Shown here piece after piece: positions 43,723 to 52,253 of a stretch of 64,000 nucleotides of DNA. The notes under the pieces are model-generated. The model was not told the DNA's origin, ran no database searches, and worked only from the letters and a program-made list of their open reading frames with translations. The DNA is from Truepera sp. bin119 (GTDB lineage Bacteria; Deinococcota; Deinococci; Deinococcales; Trueperaceae): contig MPNL01000009.1 in NCBI GenBank assembly GCA_002239005.1, positions 1 through 64,000 of the forward strand. Reading direction: 5' to 3'. Numbering within the stretch: position 1 is the stretch's first letter; each line of letters starts with the position of its first letter. A program made the position numbers and the translations under genes.

Positions 43723-45276
43723 GTGGACACACCTAGGCCCTCGAGTGCCCGTAGCACCTTCACCCTCATGGTCGGCACCCTGGCGAGCCGAGCGACGGGA
43801 CTGCTGCGCAATTCACTCTTCAATCAGCTCTTCCCTCAGGTCGTCACCGACGCCTTTGCCGTGGCCTTCAAGGTGCCCAACCTGTTTCGTGAACTCTTGG
43901 CCGAGGGGGCGCTTACCAACGCGTTCGTGCCGGTCTACCGGGGGCTGGGGCGCATTGAGGCGAAACGTCTCTCGGGCGCGCTATTCAGCCTGCTTCTGCT
44001 CGTCAACGCGCTGCTGGTGCTGGCGTTCACACTGGCGGCTCCCTGGCTGGTGCGTCTGCTTCTGGGGTCCGAGGGGGGCGTGGACTTCGGTCTAGCGGTG
44101 CAGCTCACTCGGGTGGTGTTTCCGTTCCTCGCCGCCATCTCGCTCTCCGCTTTCGCCATGGGCGTTCTCCAGGCTGAGGAGCGCTTCTTCGGCCCGGCCT
44201 GGGCGCCGGTGGCGTTGAACCTAGTCACGGTGGTGCTCATGCTCACCTTCCCAGGGCGGGCGGTGCCACTGGCTCTGGCCTTCGTCTGTGGTGGGGTTGC
44301 GCAGTTTCTCGTTCAGCTCCCCTTCCTGATCCGCTTCGGCCTGTTCCCCCGGCTTGGGCTCCGGTGGCACCCCGAGTTGGCGGCGGTGCTGATCCTGGCG
44401 GGTCCGCTCGCCTTCACCACCGGTGCCCGGCAGGTCCTCAACGTGATCTCCACCCGTATCCTTGATACCCTCGAAGCCGGCAGCCAGACCGCCTTCTTCA
44501 ATGCCGACCTTTTCCTCGGCTTAGCGTTGGGCCTGTTCAGCATCTCCCCGGCACTGGCCTACTATTCCAGGCTCAGCGCCAACGCTGCCGACGAGCCCGA
44601 CGCCTTCGCCGGGACGCTCCTCGAGGGACTCCGCCTGATCGCCTTCCTCACCGCCCCCGCCGGGCTGTTGCTGTTGCTGTTGCCCGACGCGGCTGTCCAG
44701 AGTGTCCTGAACTGGATCACGGCCTTCCGGCCCAGTGCCGGGACCGACCCGCGGACCCTTGCCCTGTCGGCTGTGGCTCTGGCCCCGCTCGGCTTGGCAG
44801 TCTTCCCCCTTGGGCTCTCGAACCTGCTGATCAGGACCTTCTATGTGCGGCGTGAGGTGCGCCTTCCGCTCTCTATATCGATGGGTTTCGTGGTGGTGAG
44901 CGGAGTCCTCTATGCGCTCTTGGCCCCCCGCTTCGGGATCGCGGGCCTCTCCTGGGGACTCACTCTGGCAGCCTGGGGCCAGTTCGGAGTACTGCTGGCC
45001 CTGGTGGGTCGGCGGGAGCGGTTCGGACTCCTAGCCTTCGGGCGCTACGTGCTCACGGTTTGGCTTGCAGCGGGGTTGGCCGCAGTCGTGACCTTCTTAC
45101 TCCTTCGGGCTGTCCCCTTTGGAGTTGGCTGGTTTGGTTTCTTCGGGCAGGCCTTGCTTGGGGTCAGTGCTCTGTGTGTCCTCTACGCCCTGCTGGGTCT
45201 GGCGTTGCGGCTTCCCGAGCTTGAGAGGTTAAGCAGGCGGTCGCGGCGCCGAGATTCGGTCCATGATCAAGGATAG
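43723..45276 (+). CDS. murJ: Lipid II flippase MurJ
   Basis: A 517-residue MOP-superfamily membrane protein with ~14 TM helices. The MurJ signatures are TLASRATGLLRNSLFNQLFP near the N-terminus, VTDAFAVAFKVPNLFRELLA with the FRELLAEGALTNAFVPVY motif, and GVLQAEERFFGPAWAPVALN. The charged central-cavity residues come from the first helices. It moves the peptidoglycan precursor lipid II across the inner membrane and is usually essential. The start is a GTG at 43723, 28 nt after the aminotransferase stop. Confidence 0.93.
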   Translation: MDTPRPSSARSTFTLMVGTLASRATGLLRNSLFNQLFPQVVTDAFAVAFKVPNLFRELLAEGALTNAFVPVYRGLGRIEAKRLSGALFSLLLLVNALLVLAFTLAAPWLVRLLLGSEGGVDFGLAVQLTRVVFPFLAAISLSAFAMGVLQAEERFFGPAWAPVALNLVTVVLMLTFPGRAVPLALAFVCGGVAQFLVQLPFLIRFGLFPRLGLRWHPELAAVLILAGPLAFTTGARQVLNVISTRILDTLEAGSQTAFFNADLFLGLALGLFSISPALAYYSRLSANAADEPDAFAGTLLEGLRLIAFLTAPAGLLLLLLPDAAVQSVLNWITAFRPSAGTDPRTLALSAVALAPLGLAVFPLGLSNLLIRTFYVRREVRLPLSISMGFVVVSGVLYALLAPRFGIAGLSWGLTLAAWGQFGVLLALVGRRERFGLLAFGRYVLTVWLAAGLAAVVTFLLLRAVPFGVGWFGFFGQALLGVSALCVLYALLGLALRLPELERLSRRSRRRDSVHDQG

Positions 45277-45329
45277 TGTGGATTTGTGGCCCCCTCTTTC
45301 CACTTTTTGTAACCGCCTGAAGAAAACAT

Positions 45330-45358
45330 CCCGCCAGGAAACGCAGTGGCCTGGCGGG
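45330..45358. terminator. Bidirectional hairpin terminator between murJ and the methyltransferase
   Basis: CCCGCCAGG (45330-45338) pairs perfectly with CCTGGCGGG (45350-45358) over an 11-nt loop. It lies between convergent genes. On the minus strand it is followed by GATGTTTTCTTC, a T-rich tail, so it best fits termination of the methyltransferase transcript. Confidence 0.6.
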
Positions 45359-45399
45359 GTGCTAGGGGGAGTGATCACACTCAGTATTGAGGTTGAATG

Positions 45400-46203
45400 T
45401 CAGGGCAAGATCATGTCTTTCTGTGCTACCAGCGTGTAGCATAGTGGCGGTCTCTTCTTCAGGTCCTGGAGCGACCGAAAGACCGTTGAGATATCGTGAT
45501 CATGCTCCTCGAACACCCGCAGTGCGAGTCCGTGGCGGAGGCAACCGCCGATGATGTCGGAGAGCTTGTGATGGAACCAGAACGAGGTGGCTTCAACGAT
45601 CCGTTCGGGGTCGTAGTAGTCGGGATCGTCCGTGCTCTCGAAGGGCTCGCTCCGGAAGTACGAGTGCCTGATGGCGAGATCCCCATCCGCGTCGAACATG
45701 TCGAGGATCGGGTGCATCTCGTAGACAAACAGGTGCCCGCTTGGGCTCAGCAGACGATCCACCGTGGCGAAGTAGTGATTGAGGTCGGGTAGCCAGCCTA
45801 GTGCGCCGACGGTGACATAGACTAGGTCAAATGTGCTGTTGTAGCGGGTCGGGATGTCGTAGACATCGGTGCAGACGAATTCGACTCGCTCCTCGAGGTG
45901 GGCTGCTGCGGCGAGTTGATTCGCCTGGTCGATGAACGCGTCGGAGATGTCGAAACCGACACCGCCCGAGGCACCGAGGCGCACCACCGAGAGCAGCTCT
46001 CGGCCGTTGTTGCACGACAACTGTGCGACCCACTTCCCGGCTACTCCCAACTCCGTGAGGATTTGGCGCTCGGTGTTGTCAAGGAGGTTGTAGTCGGGGT
46101 TACGGAATCCGTTGAGGAGGTCTGCCAGTTTGAGGTCGGCATGGATGGCGGCCGTCTCGTTCCACATCCGTCGGTTGGCCTCGGTGTAGTCGCCCAGTTT
46201 CAT
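45400..46203 (-). CDS. Class I SAM-dependent methyltransferase
   Basis: A 267-residue protein. The SAM-binding strand/loop reads VAQLSCNNGRELLSVVRLGA, where SCNNGRE replaces the usual DxGxGxG. GVGFDISDAFIDQANQLAAA, FVCTDVYDIP and FDLVYVTVGALGWLPDLNHY are motifs I-III, and LLSPSGHLFVYEMHPILDMF comes after. It resembles uncharacterised Methyltransf_25-type enzymes acting on small molecules. I chose the ATG at 46203, preceded by both AAGGGAG and a TACACT box at 46217-46212. It is divergent from the formylglycine-generating enzyme gene. Confidence 0.8.
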   Translation of the reverse strand: MKLGDYTEANRRMWNETAAIHADLKLADLLNGFRNPDYNLLDNTERQILTELGVAGKWVAQLSCNNGRELLSVVRLGASGGVGFDISDAFIDQANQLAAAAHLEERVEFVCTDVYDIPTRYNSTFDLVYVTVGALGWLPDLNHYFATVDRLLSPSGHLFVYEMHPILDMFDADGDLAIRHSYFRSEPFESTDDPDYYDPERIVEATSFWFHHKLSDIIGGCLRHGLALRVFEEHDHDISTVFRSLQDLKKRPPLCYTLVAQKDMILP

Positions 46204-46268
46204 CTCCCTTGAGTGTACTGCGGACGGGTTGCGGGAGGGCATGCGCTCGCGCCAGGCGGGCCGCGTGC

Positions 46269-46283
46269 TAGTGTCTGAGGGAT
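46269..46283 (+). promoter_or_regulatory. -10-like box upstream of the FGE gene
   Basis: TAGTGT at 46269-46274 lies 9 nt before ATG 46284. It fits the TANNNT pattern and there is no clear ribosome-binding site. Confidence 0.3.
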
Positions 46284-47237
46284 ATGGCTGAGGGGATCCT
46301 CAAGCCCTGCTGTGCACCCTTGCGCGAAGCCGACGGGTCGACCGACGGAACCGAAGCAGAGTTCTCAGTGGAAGCCAGTTCGTACCGGGACATGGTGAAG
46401 CTCGAGGGAGGACGCTTCTTAATGGGTGGATCCGACCCGTCGTTCCCCGCCGATGGAGAGGGTCCCGTTCGCATTGTCGAAGTCGACCCCTTCTGGATCG
46501 ACCGGTACGCGGTGAGCAACGCCGACTTCACCAAGTTTGTAGAGGCTACCGGCTACAAAACTGAGGCCGAGCGCTTCGGCTGGTCCTTCGTCTTCTACCA
46601 GTTCCTCCCTGAGCACTTTCCCCCGACCCGAGGCGTGGCGGAGGCACCCTGGTGGCGTCAGGTCTACGGTGCCGACTGGAGCCACCCCGAGGGACCCCAC
46701 TCGGACCTCGATGGGCGCATGGACCATCCGGCCATCCATGTCTCCTGGAATGACGCTGACACCTTTGCCACTTGGGCCGGCAAACGCCTCCCCACCGAGG
46801 CTGAGTGGGAGTACGCGGCACGTGGCGGTCTTGAGCAGAACACCTACCCTTGGGGCAACCGCCTCACGCCTAAGGGTAAGTACCACTGCAACATCTGGCA
46901 AGGTACCTTCCCGGGCAACAACACCGGCAAGGATGGTTTCTTGGGGACCGCTCCGGTCGACTCCTTCATCCCGAACGGCTACGGTCTCTACAACGTTTCA
47001 GGCAATGTCTGGGAGTGGTGCGCCGACTGGTTCAGCGCTGACTACCACCGGCACCGGAATGGGCCAGCTAGGGATCCAACGGGGCCACCCAGGGGTGACC
47101 AGAAGGTTATGAAGGGCGGTTCCTACCTTTGCCACGCTTCCTACTGCAACCGCTACCGTGTTGCCGCTCGGACCCGTAACACTCCCGACAGTAGCACCGG
47201 CCACATGGGCTTCCGCTTGGTCCACGCGGTCGATTGA
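46284..47237 (+). CDS. Formylglycine-generating enzyme (SUMF1/FGE type)
   Basis: A 317-residue protein of the FGE-sulfatase fold. Both active-site cysteines that bind copper are present in GGSYLCHASYCNRYRVAAR (Cys283 and Cys288), which separates true FGE from the many SUMF1-fold proteins lacking them. Other family blocks are GGRFLMGGSDPSFPADGEGP, HVSWNDADTFATWAGKRLPT and VSGNVWEWCADWF. An N-terminal CCAP motif resembles actinobacterial FGEs. It oxidises a Cys in CxPxR of sulfatases to formylglycine. No sulfatase gene lies in the window. The start is ATG 46284. Confidence 0.9.
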   Translation: MAEGILKPCCAPLREADGSTDGTEAEFSVEASSYRDMVKLEGGRFLMGGSDPSFPADGEGPVRIVEVDPFWIDRYAVSNADFTKFVEATGYKTEAERFGWSFVFYQFLPEHFPPTRGVAEAPWWRQVYGADWSHPEGPHSDLDGRMDHPAIHVSWNDADTFATWAGKRLPTEAEWEYAARGGLEQNTYPWGNRLTPKGKYHCNIWQGTFPGNNTGKDGFLGTAPVDSFIPNGYGLYNVSGNVWEWCADWFSADYHRHRNGPARDPTGPPRGDQKVMKGGSYLCHASYCNRYRVAARTRNTPDSSTGHMGFRLVHAVD

Positions 47238-47280
47238 AACGGCCTGTCGACCCTTGTGAAGTATCGAACGCTAGCAGGTT

Positions 47281-47538
47281 GGGTGGTGACGCGAGATTAT
47301 CCCGCACCCCCACCAGATCCGGCGAGTCCGTCCTTGGAGATGCACATCAGACCTTAGCAGAGCCCGTTTGGAATTGGTGCCGGTAGGGAGATCGTGGAGT
47401 GAAGGGGCGGTTCTCGAGTAGGCTTGACCGGGTTTTGCCCATACCAGGGGAAGAATAATCGAGAGATCGCTTTGCAGACGGGGATAACTTCAAGAGCGGT
47501 TTGAAGGGGGATTAAGAGCTAATCTTGCGTTTACGCCC
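47281..47538 (+). mobile_element. MITE-like element, copy B (degraded)
   Basis: About 258 bp closely similar over its whole length to the reverse complement of 24936-25210. Shared blocks include GCGAGTCCGTCCTTGGAGAT, CAGACCTTAGCAGAGCCCGT and TTTTGCCCATACCAGGGGAA. The left terminal repeat (GGGTGGTGACGCGAGATTAT) is well kept; the right one is eroded. No target duplication is evident. It is non-coding and lies between the FGE gene and the 3' end of fabF. The rest of 47238-47606 holds nothing recognised. Confidence 0.75.
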
Positions 47539-47606
47539 CGGCTGTTGGAGACTTTGATGAAATGGGAATCGGGAGATCATCTCTCCTAAGTGAGTCCCCA
47601 CCCTAC

Positions 47607-48833
47607 CTACACCCGCTTGAACACCAATGCTGCATTCTGGCCGCCGAAGGCGAAGTTCTGGCTGATGGAGTACTCCACCCGCACCCCCCGTGCCTCGTTG
47701 GGGATATAGTCGAGGTCGAGGTCGGGATCGGGGTCATGGAGGTTTCTGGTGGGGGGAAGGACGCAGCTGTGCAACGCTTGGATGGCAGCAATACCTTCGA
47801 TCCCCCCGCTGGCGCCCAGTAGGTGGCCAGTCATCGACTTCGTTGAGGAGACAGGCGGTACCGAATCGGCACCGAAGACGGTTTTGAGGGCCCGCGTTTC
47901 GTTGAGATCGTTGGCTGGGGTGCTGGTGCCGTGGGCGTTGATGTAGCCGATCCGGTCAGGGTCGACTTGGGCTGACTTGAGCGCCCACCGTAGGCAGCGC
48001 ACGGCGCCGCTACCACCTGGGGCGGGAGCGGTGATGTGGTGGGCGTCGGCGCTGGTGGCGTAGCCGACCACCTCAGCGTAAATACGGGCTCCGCGCCGGC
48101 GGGCGTTCTCGTACTCCTCAAGCACCACGATACCGGCCCCCTCGCCAGCTACGAAGCCGTCGCGGCTGGCGCTGAATGGCCTGCTGGCCGTCTCGGGGCT
48201 GTCGTTGCGAGTCGAGAGAGCCCTCATAACGGCGAATCCGGCGATCCCCATGGGAGTGACGGGGGCCTCACTGCCCCCGGCGATCATATAGGTGGCCTCA
48301 CCGCGCTGGATGATCCGGAAGGCGTCCCCAATTGCGCCTGAGCCAGTGGAACAGGCGGTTACCACGGTGCTGGATGGGCCCAGTAAGCCGTAGCGCATGG
48401 CCACATGGCCGCTGGCCATGTTGGCTATGAGCATAGGGATGAAGAAGGGGCTCATGCGCATCGGGTCTCGCTCGAAGCGCACCACCGATTCCTTTTCCCA
48501 GGTTTCGATGCCCCCGATGCCGCTGCCGACTAGTGTACCGGTCTGCTCGCCCGCGACCTCATCCTCGCTGAGACCGGCGTCTTCAAGGGCAAGGGTCGCA
48601 CCGATAAGGGTTAGGTGGACATAGCGATCAAGGCGCCGCGCCTCGCGACGGGATATGTGCGCCTTGATGTCGACATCTACTTCCCCAGCGATCTGGACAC
48701 TCAGGCTGCTGGCATCGAATCTCGTGATACGACGGATACCGTTCTTGGCCTCGTGCTGGGCCTGAAGATACGCCTCCGCCCCCACACCTATGGGGGTGAC
48801 GGGGCCAACGCCCGTGACAACGACTCGTTTCAT
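47607..48833 (-). CDS. fabF: Beta-ketoacyl-ACP synthase II (FabF)
   Basis: A 408-residue thiolase-fold condensing enzyme of fatty-acid elongation. The nucleophile is Cys161 (VVTACSTGSGAIGDA). The two histidines are in INAHGTSTPANDLNETRA and KSMTGHLLGASGG, and TGVGPVTPIG opens the protein as in FabF. It condenses malonyl-ACP with acyl-ACP. It is the last gene of the fab cluster, 60 nt after acpP. No FabA/FabB or other unsaturation genes accompany it. Confidence 0.95.
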   Translation of the reverse strand: MKRVVVTGVGPVTPIGVGAEAYLQAQHEAKNGIRRITRFDASSLSVQIAGEVDVDIKAHISRREARRLDRYVHLTLIGATLALEDAGLSEDEVAGEQTGTLVGSGIGGIETWEKESVVRFERDPMRMSPFFIPMLIANMASGHVAMRYGLLGPSSTVVTACSTGSGAIGDAFRIIQRGEATYMIAGGSEAPVTPMGIAGFAVMRALSTRNDSPETASRPFSASRDGFVAGEGAGIVVLEEYENARRRGARIYAEVVGYATSADAHHITAPAPGGSGAVRCLRWALKSAQVDPDRIGYINAHGTSTPANDLNETRALKTVFGADSVPPVSSTKSMTGHLLGASGGIEGIAAIQALHSCVLPPTRNLHDPDPDLDLDYIPNEARGVRVEYSISQNFAFGGQNAALVFKRV

Positions 48834-48893
48834 GATTGAAACCCCTCGTTTCGGGCTGGGTGGACGGAGAGGGGGGCGCTGAGTGCCCTGGGG

Positions 48894-49133
48894 TCAGGCT
48901 CTTTCAGCGATGAATTTAACAGCGTCTCCGACAGTCCGGATGCTCTCTGCCTCTTCATCACTTATTTCAATGGCGAATTCGTCCTCAAGGCCCATAATCA
49001 GTTCGACCACGTCGAGCGAGTCGGCGCCCAGATCATCCACGAACGAGGCCTCGGCCACGATGTTGCCCGGGGCGCTGTCTAACTTGTCGGCAATCACCTC
49101 TCGAACCTTGTTGAGAATCTCTTGCTCGTCCAC
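48894..49133 (-). CDS. acpP: Acyl carrier protein
   Basis: A 79-residue acidic carrier. The phosphopantetheine attachment site is Ser39 in the classic [20 protein letters not shown] motif. Its length and four-helix pattern are typical. It carries acyl chains between Fab enzymes. The start is a GTG at 49133 behind AAGGAGG, a strong ribosome site suited to a highly made protein. Confidence 0.97.
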   Translation of the reverse strand: MDEQEILNKVREVIADKLDSAPGNIVAEASFVDDLGADSLDVVELIMGLEDEFAIEISDEEAESIRTVGDAVKFIAERA

Positions 49134-49227
49134 AGTTCCCTCCTTGCGTTCTCTATCTTTTTGTACAATTCCTTATCTTGCTCGTGAAGGTATTTGAGCC
49201 AAGCGATTCTAACATGGTGTTTGCCAG

Positions 49228-49980
49228 CTATGACATTACCATCCCGCCATCTATGGTGAGGGTCTGACCGTTGATATAGGCTGCCCCTTCGCTAGCCAGG
49301 AATACCACCGCCTCGGCGACCTCGTACGGCCGGCCGAAGCGCCCGGCGGGAATCTGCTCGAGATAGCGCCCCTTCAACTCGTCGGCCAGCCCAGCCGTCA
49401 TGTCGGATTCGATGAAGCCGGGTGCAACAGCATTGACGGTGACACCCCTGGCAGCGTACTCGCGCGCTAGGACCTTAGTGAGCCCGATGATCCCGGCCTT
49501 GGCGGCTACGTAGTTGGCCTGCCCCACGTTGCCTATGAGGCCACCAACGGATGAGATGTTGATGATGCGCCCATGATTTTGCCGTAGCATGCCACGCAGC
49601 GCCGCCTTGGCAAGGAAGAAGGCCGAGGAGAGGTTGGTGTCGATCACCGCCCGCCAATCCTCCTCCCTCATCCGTAGCGCTAGGGTGTCGCGGGTGATAC
49701 CGGCATTGTTGACTAGGACATCGAGGCCGCCGAACTCCGCGATCACTTCCTTTACGAGTGCTTGGCAGGTGTCGGCGTCAGCAACATCTCCCTCGAATAC
49801 ACGGGCCTCTCCTCCTGCACCTCGAATCCGGTCGGCCACCTCTTCGGCAGAGGCTTGCGAGCGGACGTAGTGCACCGCCACACTGTAGCCCCGCCTGCCG
49901 AACTCGAGGGCCATGGCGCGCCCGAGCCCCCGGCTCGAGCCTGTGACTAGTACCCGCTTTGTACTCTTTGCCTCACTCAT
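49228..49980 (-). CDS. fabG: 3-oxoacyl-ACP reductase FabG
   Basis: A 250-residue short-chain dehydrogenase. The cofactor motif TGSSRGLGRAMALEFG, the NNAG block (VLVNNAGITRDTL) and the catalytic Ser144, Tyr157 and Lys161 (NISSVGG, NYVAAKAG) are all present, as is the C-terminal INGQTLTIDGGMVMS. It reduces 3-ketoacyl-ACP with NADPH. The ATG overlaps the fabD stop by four bases (ATGA-type), so the two are translationally coupled. Confidence 0.95.
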   Translation of the reverse strand: MSEAKSTKRVLVTGSSRGLGRAMALEFGRRGYSVAVHYVRSQASAEEVADRIRGAGGEARVFEGDVADADTCQALVKEVIAEFGGLDVLVNNAGITRDTLALRMREEDWRAVIDTNLSSAFFLAKAALRGMLRQNHGRIINISSVGGLIGNVGQANYVAAKAGIIGLTKVLAREYAARGVTVNAVAPGFIESDMTAGLADELKGRYLEQIPAGRFGRPYEVAEAVVFLASEGAAYINGQTLTIDGGMVMS

Positions 49981-50903
49981 AACCCCTCCCGAGTGGCTTT
50001 TTGAACACCTTCCATATCTGTCACGGCTACCGCCTCTACCCTCTCGAGGGTTCGACCGACGAGACCGGTGAGGACCCTTCCAGATCCGAACTCGAGAAAG
50101 CGGTCGACACCGAGTGCTGCGAGGCGCTCAACGGTCTCCTGCCAGCGCACGGGAGCCGTGACCTGCCTGGTGAGGGTTGCGGTGGCGTCGTGGACATCGT
50201 GTAACAGATCGGCAGTGACATTGGTGACGATACCGAAGGCGGGCTCGCGGAAGGTGACCTGCTGCAAGTCGATCGCCAGGCGTTCGGCCGCTGGTGCCAT
50301 GAGGCTGCAGTGGAATGGAGAGGAGACCTTTAGGGGAACGACCCGCGCACCCCCCTTCCGGAGAGAGCGGGAGGCCACAGCCACAGCTTCTGCCTCACCC
50401 GAGATGACGGTCTGGCCCGGAGAGTTGAAGTTCGCGGGCTCGACCGCACCCTCGGTCTCGCTGCACACCCGTTCGACCTCCCTGCGGTCGACCTTGAGCA
50501 CGGCGACCATCGCCCCCTTTCCCTCGGGAACGGCCTCCTGCATGTAGGTCCCGCGCTTTCGGACCAGTCGGAGTGCCTCCGCAAGTGGGAGGGAGCCAGC
50601 GGTCACGTGGGCGGTATACTCTCCGAGGCTGTGTCCGGCCGCGTAGTCGGGGAGCGCCCCACCGGCGCTGCGATAGGCACCGAAGGCTGCAGCACCGGCT
50701 GCGACCAGGACCGGCTGCTGATTGGAGGTGAGTTGGAGCACCTCAGTGGGGCCTTCGAACATCAGCCTCAGCAGGCCGGGAAGAATCGCCTCAGCCTCAT
50801 CGAGCACACGCTGCGCAGCAGGACTGTTCTCGTAAAGGTCGCGGCCCATCCCGATCGTCTGTGAGCCCTGACCAGGAAAGAGGGCAGCTAGCTTTCCACT
50901 CAC
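49977..50903 (-). CDS. fabD: Malonyl-CoA:ACP transacylase FabD
   Basis: A 308-residue acyltransferase. The opening ALFPGQGSQTIGMG, the nucleophile Ser92 in GHSLGEYTAHV, the Arg-bearing region LVRKRGTYMQEA and the catalytic His in KVSSPFHCSLM are all as in FabD. It loads malonyl groups onto ACP. I chose the GTG at 50903, which overlaps the fabH stop as GTGA. The longer in-frame start inside fabH is unlikely. Confidence 0.95.
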   Translation of the reverse strand: MSGKLAALFPGQGSQTIGMGRDLYENSPAAQRVLDEAEAILPGLLRLMFEGPTEVLQLTSNQQPVLVAAGAAAFGAYRSAGGALPDYAAGHSLGEYTAHVTAGSLPLAEALRLVRKRGTYMQEAVPEGKGAMVAVLKVDRREVERVCSETEGAVEPANFNSPGQTVISGEAEAVAVASRSLRKGGARVVPLKVSSPFHCSLMAPAAERLAIDLQQVTFREPAFGIVTNVTADLLHDVHDATATLTRQVTAPVRWQETVERLAALGVDRFLEFGSGRVLTGLVGRTLERVEAVAVTDMEGVQKATREGL

Positions 50904-51889
50904 GCGCCGCCCCAGGTGAGTACGCTCGCCCCCCAAGTCAGTCCGGCTCCGAACGAGACCAGCAAGAGGTGGTCGCCCGCTTCGACACGGCCCTCATCAA
51001 GGGCGTGCTTGAGCGCTAGCGGGATGCTGGCTGTCGAATTGTTGCCATACTCGTCCACGGTCACCACCACGCGCTCCTGTGAGAGGCCGAGCAGTTCGCG
51101 CGCCGCTTCGATGATTCGCGAGTTGGCTTGGTGGGGCACGAGCAGGCTGATGTCACTGTTCGATAGCTCCGCCTTCTCGACCGCCTCGACAGTAGAGGTG
51201 TGCATGACCCGGACCGCGAACTTAAACACCTCGCGGCCGTTCATGTAGAGGGTGTCGGAGAGGGGCTCCCCATTCGGTAGACAGCAGCCGGTCGCCCGCT
51301 TGTGCAGATGATGGGCCCCACCTCCGTCTACGCCCAGAACTATCGACTTGAGGCCGTACGGTTCGGGTACGGCCTCCACTACGCTGGCGCCTGCGCCGTC
51401 CCCGAAGAGCACCGCGGTGGAGCGATCCTCCCAATCGAGCACCTTGGTGAGGGCCTCGGCGCCGATGGTCAGTACCTTCCTGTACTGCCCTGATTCGACG
51501 TAGGCCTTGGCTACCGAGAGAGCGTAGATCCACCCGGGGCAGGCCGCGAGAAGGTCGAAGGCCCCCGCCTTGAGTCCGAAGTGATCCTGTACCAGAGCAG
51601 CGGTGGCGGGGAAGAGAGCGTCCGGGGTGTTGGTCGCCACGATCACGAACTCGACCCCGTCGAGGGCACCCTCTCCATGTCGAGCGACCAAGTCCTCTAC
51701 GCTGCGCACAGCCAGATCGGAGGTGAATTCGTTATCTGCCGCTACGTGCCTCTTGCGGATTCCGGTGCGGGTCCGAATCCACTCGTCGGAGGTGTCCAGG
51801 ACCTTTTCCAGGTCGGAGTTGGTGATGACTTTCGGGGGTGCATATGCACCCAAGGCAGTCACGCCCGCACGTGCGGCTCTCGAGGTCAC
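50900..51889 (-). CDS. fabH: Beta-ketoacyl-ACP synthase III (FabH)
   Basis: A 329-residue initiating condensing enzyme. The triad is Cys117 (FDLLAACPGWIYAL), the His in VPHQANSRIIEAA and the Asn in VTVDEYGNNSTASIP. Position 118 is Pro where many FabH have Ser (ACSGF); this is a minor deviation. It joins acetyl- or branched acyl-CoA with malonyl-ACP to start chains. The start is a GTG at 51889. It lies ~150 nt after rpmF without the intervening plsX found in many genomes. Confidence 0.93.
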   Translation of the reverse strand: MTSRAARAGVTALGAYAPPKVITNSDLEKVLDTSDEWIRTRTGIRKRHVAADNEFTSDLAVRSVEDLVARHGEGALDGVEFVIVATNTPDALFPATAALVQDHFGLKAGAFDLLAACPGWIYALSVAKAYVESGQYRKVLTIGAEALTKVLDWEDRSTAVLFGDGAGASVVEAVPEPYGLKSIVLGVDGGGAHHLHKRATGCCLPNGEPLSDTLYMNGREVFKFAVRVMHTSTVEAVEKAELSNSDISLLVPHQANSRIIEAARELLGLSQERVVVTVDEYGNNSTASIPLALKHALDEGRVEAGDHLLLVSFGAGLTWGASVLTWGGA

Positions 51890-52037
51890 ATCATCACATC
51901 CAGTCCTGTGCTGTTACGTCGCTGCCGGCCGCGGCCATGCGCATGATAAGGGTGAAGACGACCCGGAAGCAGCCCATTCTAAGCAATTCGCTGTTGGGGG
52001 GCGGGGAGGGTTCCGAGCCCGGGACCTTTCCCGGTCG

Positions 52038-52226
52038 TCAGGTATCGACCTCGATCACTTGGCGACCGGCGTAGGAACCGCACTCGGGACACACAACGTG
52101 AGGCGGCTTCATGGTCCTGCATCCGGGGCACTCCACCAGTTCCGGTGCGGTTAAGGCGTGGTGGCTGCGGCGCTGATCGCGACGAGCCTTCGAGGTGCGT
52201 TTCTTGGGGAGGGGGCGCTTGGCCAT
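52038..52226 (-). CDS. rpmF: 50S ribosomal protein L32
   Basis: A 62-residue basic protein. MAKRPLPKKRTSKARRDQRR is the L32 N-terminus. Cys-x2-Cys (ECPGCRTMK) and Cys-x2-Cys (VCPECGSYAGRQV) make a complete zinc ribbon, i.e. the C+ form. AAGGAG precedes the ATG. It follows the DUF177 gene by 27 nt, the usual bacterial arrangement. Confidence 0.96.
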   Translation of the reverse strand: MAKRPLPKKRTSKARRDQRRSHHALTAPELVECPGCRTMKPPHVVCPECGSYAGRQVIEVDT

Positions 52227-52253
52227 GGGGTTTCTCCTTATGGTGGATCTGCA

